This document shows, piece after piece, positions 7,426 to 8,732 of a stretch of 8,732 nt of DNA. The notes under the pieces were generated by a model that was not told where the DNA came from, searched no databases, and was given only the letters and a program-made list of their open reading frames with translations. The stretch is from NCBI GenBank assembly GCA_012512465.1, contig JAAZED010000278.1, positions 1 through 8,732 on the forward strand, in the 5' to 3' direction. Numbering within the stretch: the stretch's first letter is position 1; every line of letters starts with the position of its first letter. Source of the stretch: Oxalobacter sp. (lineage in GTDB: Bacteria > Pseudomonadota > Gammaproteobacteria > Burkholderiales > Burkholderiaceae_D). Made by a program: the position numbers and the translations under genes.

Positions 7426-7875
7426 TCAAACGAGCTCGTGACTTTTGACGGATGATCGCAATGCGCCTAAAACACGCACACAGACCTGAATATCGGAAAT
7501 CGGCACATCCTTGAGCAACTCCCCCCGAAAGGAGATAAGCGCCATTTCTACCTGGGCGATGACTTTTTCACCCTCTTGTGTCAGGTTCAGTATTTTTGCG
7601 CGCCGATCCTGCGGATCTTCAAGCCGTTCAACAATCCCGGCATTAACCAGCTGGTCAACAATCCGTACAAGCGAAGACGGGTCAAGACCCAGTGTTTCAG
7701 CCAGTTCACCCGGACGCACATGATTGCCCATCCTGCCAATCATCACGGCAGGCCAGGCCGTCGCCTGTGACAGTCCATAGGCTGCGGCAATTTTGTTGGC
7801 AACAGAAGTATAGGCACGCGACGTCTGTGATAAAGACGTGGTAAACAGCATACGGATTCGATCATTGTCTTTCAT
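7426..7875 (-). CDS. MarR-family transcriptional regulator, probable local repressor of the efflux operon
   Basis: This is a 149-aa winged helix-turn-helix protein of usual MarR length. An N-terminal dimerisation helix (about 5-33) is followed by the DNA-binding region: RPGELAETLGLDPSSLVRIVDQLVNAGIVER (54-84) as HTH and recognition helix, then the wing EDPQDRRAKILNLT (86-99) with the conserved D-x-R-x-K-like pattern (D90, R91, R92, K94). C-terminal helices (101-147) complete the dimer interface. I chose the ATG at 7875 because AAGG stands 6 nt upstream; upstream in-frame starts (to 7941) would read through the promoter and operator. It is the first gene of the pump operon and its stop lies 20 nt before the FUSC ATG. 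MarR proteins commonly repress their own operon and are released by small phenolic ligands; this fits an aromatic-acid exporter, but the ligand is inferred, not seen. Confidence 0.92.
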   Translation of the reverse strand: MKDNDRIRMLFTTSLSQTSRAYTSVANKIAAAYGLSQATAWPAVMIGRMGNHVRPGELAETLGLDPSSLVRIVDQLVNAGIVERLEDPQDRRAKILNLTQEGEKVIAQVEMALISFRGELLKDVPISDIQVCVRVLGALRSSVKSHELV

Positions 7876-7885
7876 GGCAACCTTA

Positions 7886-7917
7886 TTTTTATGCAAATAT
7901 TTTGCATACAAAATATT
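7886..7917. promoter_or_regulatory. Candidate MarR operator: two interleaved inverted repeats
   Basis: Two perfect palindromes share bases. IR-A is TATGCAAA-TAT-TTTGCATA at 7890-7908 (8-bp arms; three further pairs after one mismatch extend it to 7886-7912). IR-B is AATATTTTG-CATA-CAAAATATT at 7896-7917 (9-bp arms). Both lie 11-42 bp before the marR ATG and cover the predicted -10 box and transcription start. Size, AT-richness and position fit operators of autoregulating MarR proteins. Binding itself is an inference. Confidence 0.65.
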
Positions 7918-7941
7918 ATCGTGCCAAATAGTAGAATGCAA
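7913..7941 (-). promoter_or_regulatory. Predicted sigma-70 promoter for the marR-efflux operon
   Basis: On the minus strand TTGCAT (7936-7941) and TAATAT (7913-7918) are separated by exactly 17 bp, each matching four of six consensus bases. Transcription would start near 7905, giving a leader of about 30 nt. An alternative -35, TTGGCA (7922-7927), has only CAAAAT at 17 bp. The -10 overlaps inverted repeat IR-B, so a bound repressor would block RNA polymerase. Confidence 0.45.
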
Positions 7942-8057
7942 TAGGGCAATGAAAAAATTCTGTAACCAGCCGCGTTGCCTTCCCTTGTTCAGCCTTGCCG
8001 GCTCACGTTTTCCGCACTTTCAAAACGAAGCAGACGCGGCGGGAAAATAACGCATTA
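7942..8057. other. Non-coding gap between rfbD stop and marR promoter
   Basis: These 116 bp show no RNA gene and no convincing terminator for rfbD: the only stems are 4-bp ones (AGCC/GGCT) or a distant 7-bp pair (GCCGCGT / ACGCGGC) without an adjoining T-run on the rfbD strand. A 34-codon plus-strand frame (7949-8050) is present but unsupported. Confidence 0.5.
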
Positions 8058-8732
8058 TCAGGCAGGCTCTACCTGAACAAGCTGCTCTATGATGCGATCA
8101 ACATGCACATGCCAATCAGGCAATTGAAATCCCAGACTCCGGGAAAGTGCCGAATTATCCAGACGGGAATTGTGAGGACGGCGCGCCGGAAGGGGATATT
8201 CTTCAGATGTAATGGGAGTAATTCCTGCTGAAGTCAATTTCATCGGGCGATTTTTTCGGGAGGCCTGATCCATCAAATAACAGGCAAGACCATACCAGCT
8301 TGTTTCTCCAGACGCGACAAGATGATGAATGCCTTCCGGCAAAATATCCCGGTAAAAAGCGGCAATGGAAAGTGCTGTCACATCGGCAATCAATTCGGCA
8401 GAAGTCGGTGCACCAGTCTGATCTGCCACCACATTCAGGGTTTCACGCTCCTTTCCCAGACGCCAGATCGTTTTAATAAAATTCTGTCCATGAAAGGCAT
8501 ACACCCAACTGGTGCGGAAAATGAAATGATGGCAGCCCGCCTGTTGTACAGCAAGCTCACCGGCCAGCTTGCTTTTTCCATACGCATTCGGCGGATTGGT
8601 GATATCTGTTTCAATATAAGGCGTATCTTTTTTTCCATCAAAAACATAGTCTGTTGAATAATGCACTAGCAGCGTACCATTATGGCGGGCATGATCCGCA
8701 AGCAATTCGACCGCATCAGCATTGATCTGAAA
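8058..8732 (-). CDS. rfbD: dTDP-4-dehydrorhamnose reductase RfbD (5' end off window)
   Basis: This enzyme reduces dTDP-4-dehydro-L-rhamnose with NAD(P)H to dTDP-L-rhamnose, the last step of the RfbABCD pathway that supplies rhamnose for O-antigen or other surface polysaccharide. The frame stays open to the window edge: codons upstream of the internal TTG at 8705 encode FQINADAVE, which matches the family, so 224 residues are visible and about 70-75 N-terminal ones, with the Gly-rich nucleotide-binding loop, are missing. In visible-residue numbering the motifs are YSTDYVFDG (25-33), the catalytic Y-x-x-x-K as YGKSK (51-55), RTSWVYAFHGQNFI (73-86) and DQTGAPT (104-110). The C-terminal RRPHNSRLDNSAL stretch is also typical. 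It lies 182 bp upstream of marR on the same strand, probably as the last gene of a rhamnose cluster. Nothing suggests that it is co-regulated with the pump. Confidence 0.95.
   Translation of the reverse strand, partial: FQINADAVELLADHARHNGTLLVHYSTDYVFDGKKDTPYIETDITNPPNAYGKSKLAGELAVQQAGCHHFIFRTSWVYAFHGQNFIKTIWRLGKERETLNVVADQTGAPTSAELIADVTALSIAAFYRDILPEGIHHLVASGETSWYGLACYLMDQASRKNRPMKLTSAGITPITSEEYPLPARRPHNSRLDNSALSRSLGFQLPDWHVHVDRIIEQLVQVEPA

Noticed and set aside
7876..7941. N-terminal extension of MarR to 7941
   Set aside because: It would translate through the predicted promoter and operator; the ATG at 7875 has a ribosome-binding site and gives the usual MarR length.
7949..8050. 34-codon plus-strand frame (MKKFCNQPRC...) divergent from marR, possible leader peptide or small protein
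   Set aside because: The only Shine-Dalgarno-like sequence (AGGG) is 2 nt from the ATG, no good plus-strand promoter is spaced for it, no downstream gene lies on that strand, and its composition shows no clear signal peptide.

Overview
The window looks like chromosomal DNA of a betaproteobacterium, probably Burkholderiales, with moderate GC and dense gene packing. Low-GC relatives such as Oxalobacteraceae would fit, but the genus is a guess. The main evidence is the conserved block rsmI / yraN / SIS-domain isomerase / dolP, plus a FUSC-DUF1656-HlyD-NodT exporter under a MarR regulator. Eight genes appear complete, and the genes at both window edges are cut off. There is no rRNA, tRNA, CRISPR array, insertion sequence or phage gene.

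Left block (1-1649, minus strand): yraN, then a phosphoheptose-isomerase/DiaA-type SIS protein, then a BON-domain outer-membrane lipoprotein (dolP) that runs off the left edge. The last two overlap by 8 nt, and the dolP start has a strong ribosome-binding site. rsmI (1760-2668, plus strand) diverges from yraN across about 110 bp. This is the yraL-yraN-diaA-dolP neighbourhood known from E. coli, here with rsmI inverted.

Centre (2672-7875, minus strand): a compact operon in the order MarR regulator, 12-helix FUSC inner-membrane protein, small two-helix DUF1656 protein, HlyD-type membrane fusion protein, and NodT-type outer-membrane lipoprotein. Junctions are overlaps or gaps of at most 20 nt. 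Together they encode a self-contained tripartite pump of the aromatic-acid/fusaric-acid exporter type with its own outer-membrane channel. The marR promoter carries two interleaved perfect inverted repeats over the -10 box, a good candidate autoregulatory operator. A perfect 13-bp inverted repeat with a 2-nt centre lies inside the FUSC gene.

Right edge (8058-8732, minus strand): the C-terminal three quarters of rfbD (dTDP-4-dehydrorhamnose reductase), probably the end of a dTDP-rhamnose / surface-polysaccharide cluster. A 182-bp gap separates it from marR and holds the marR promoter and operator. No stretch without a gene exceeds 300 bp.
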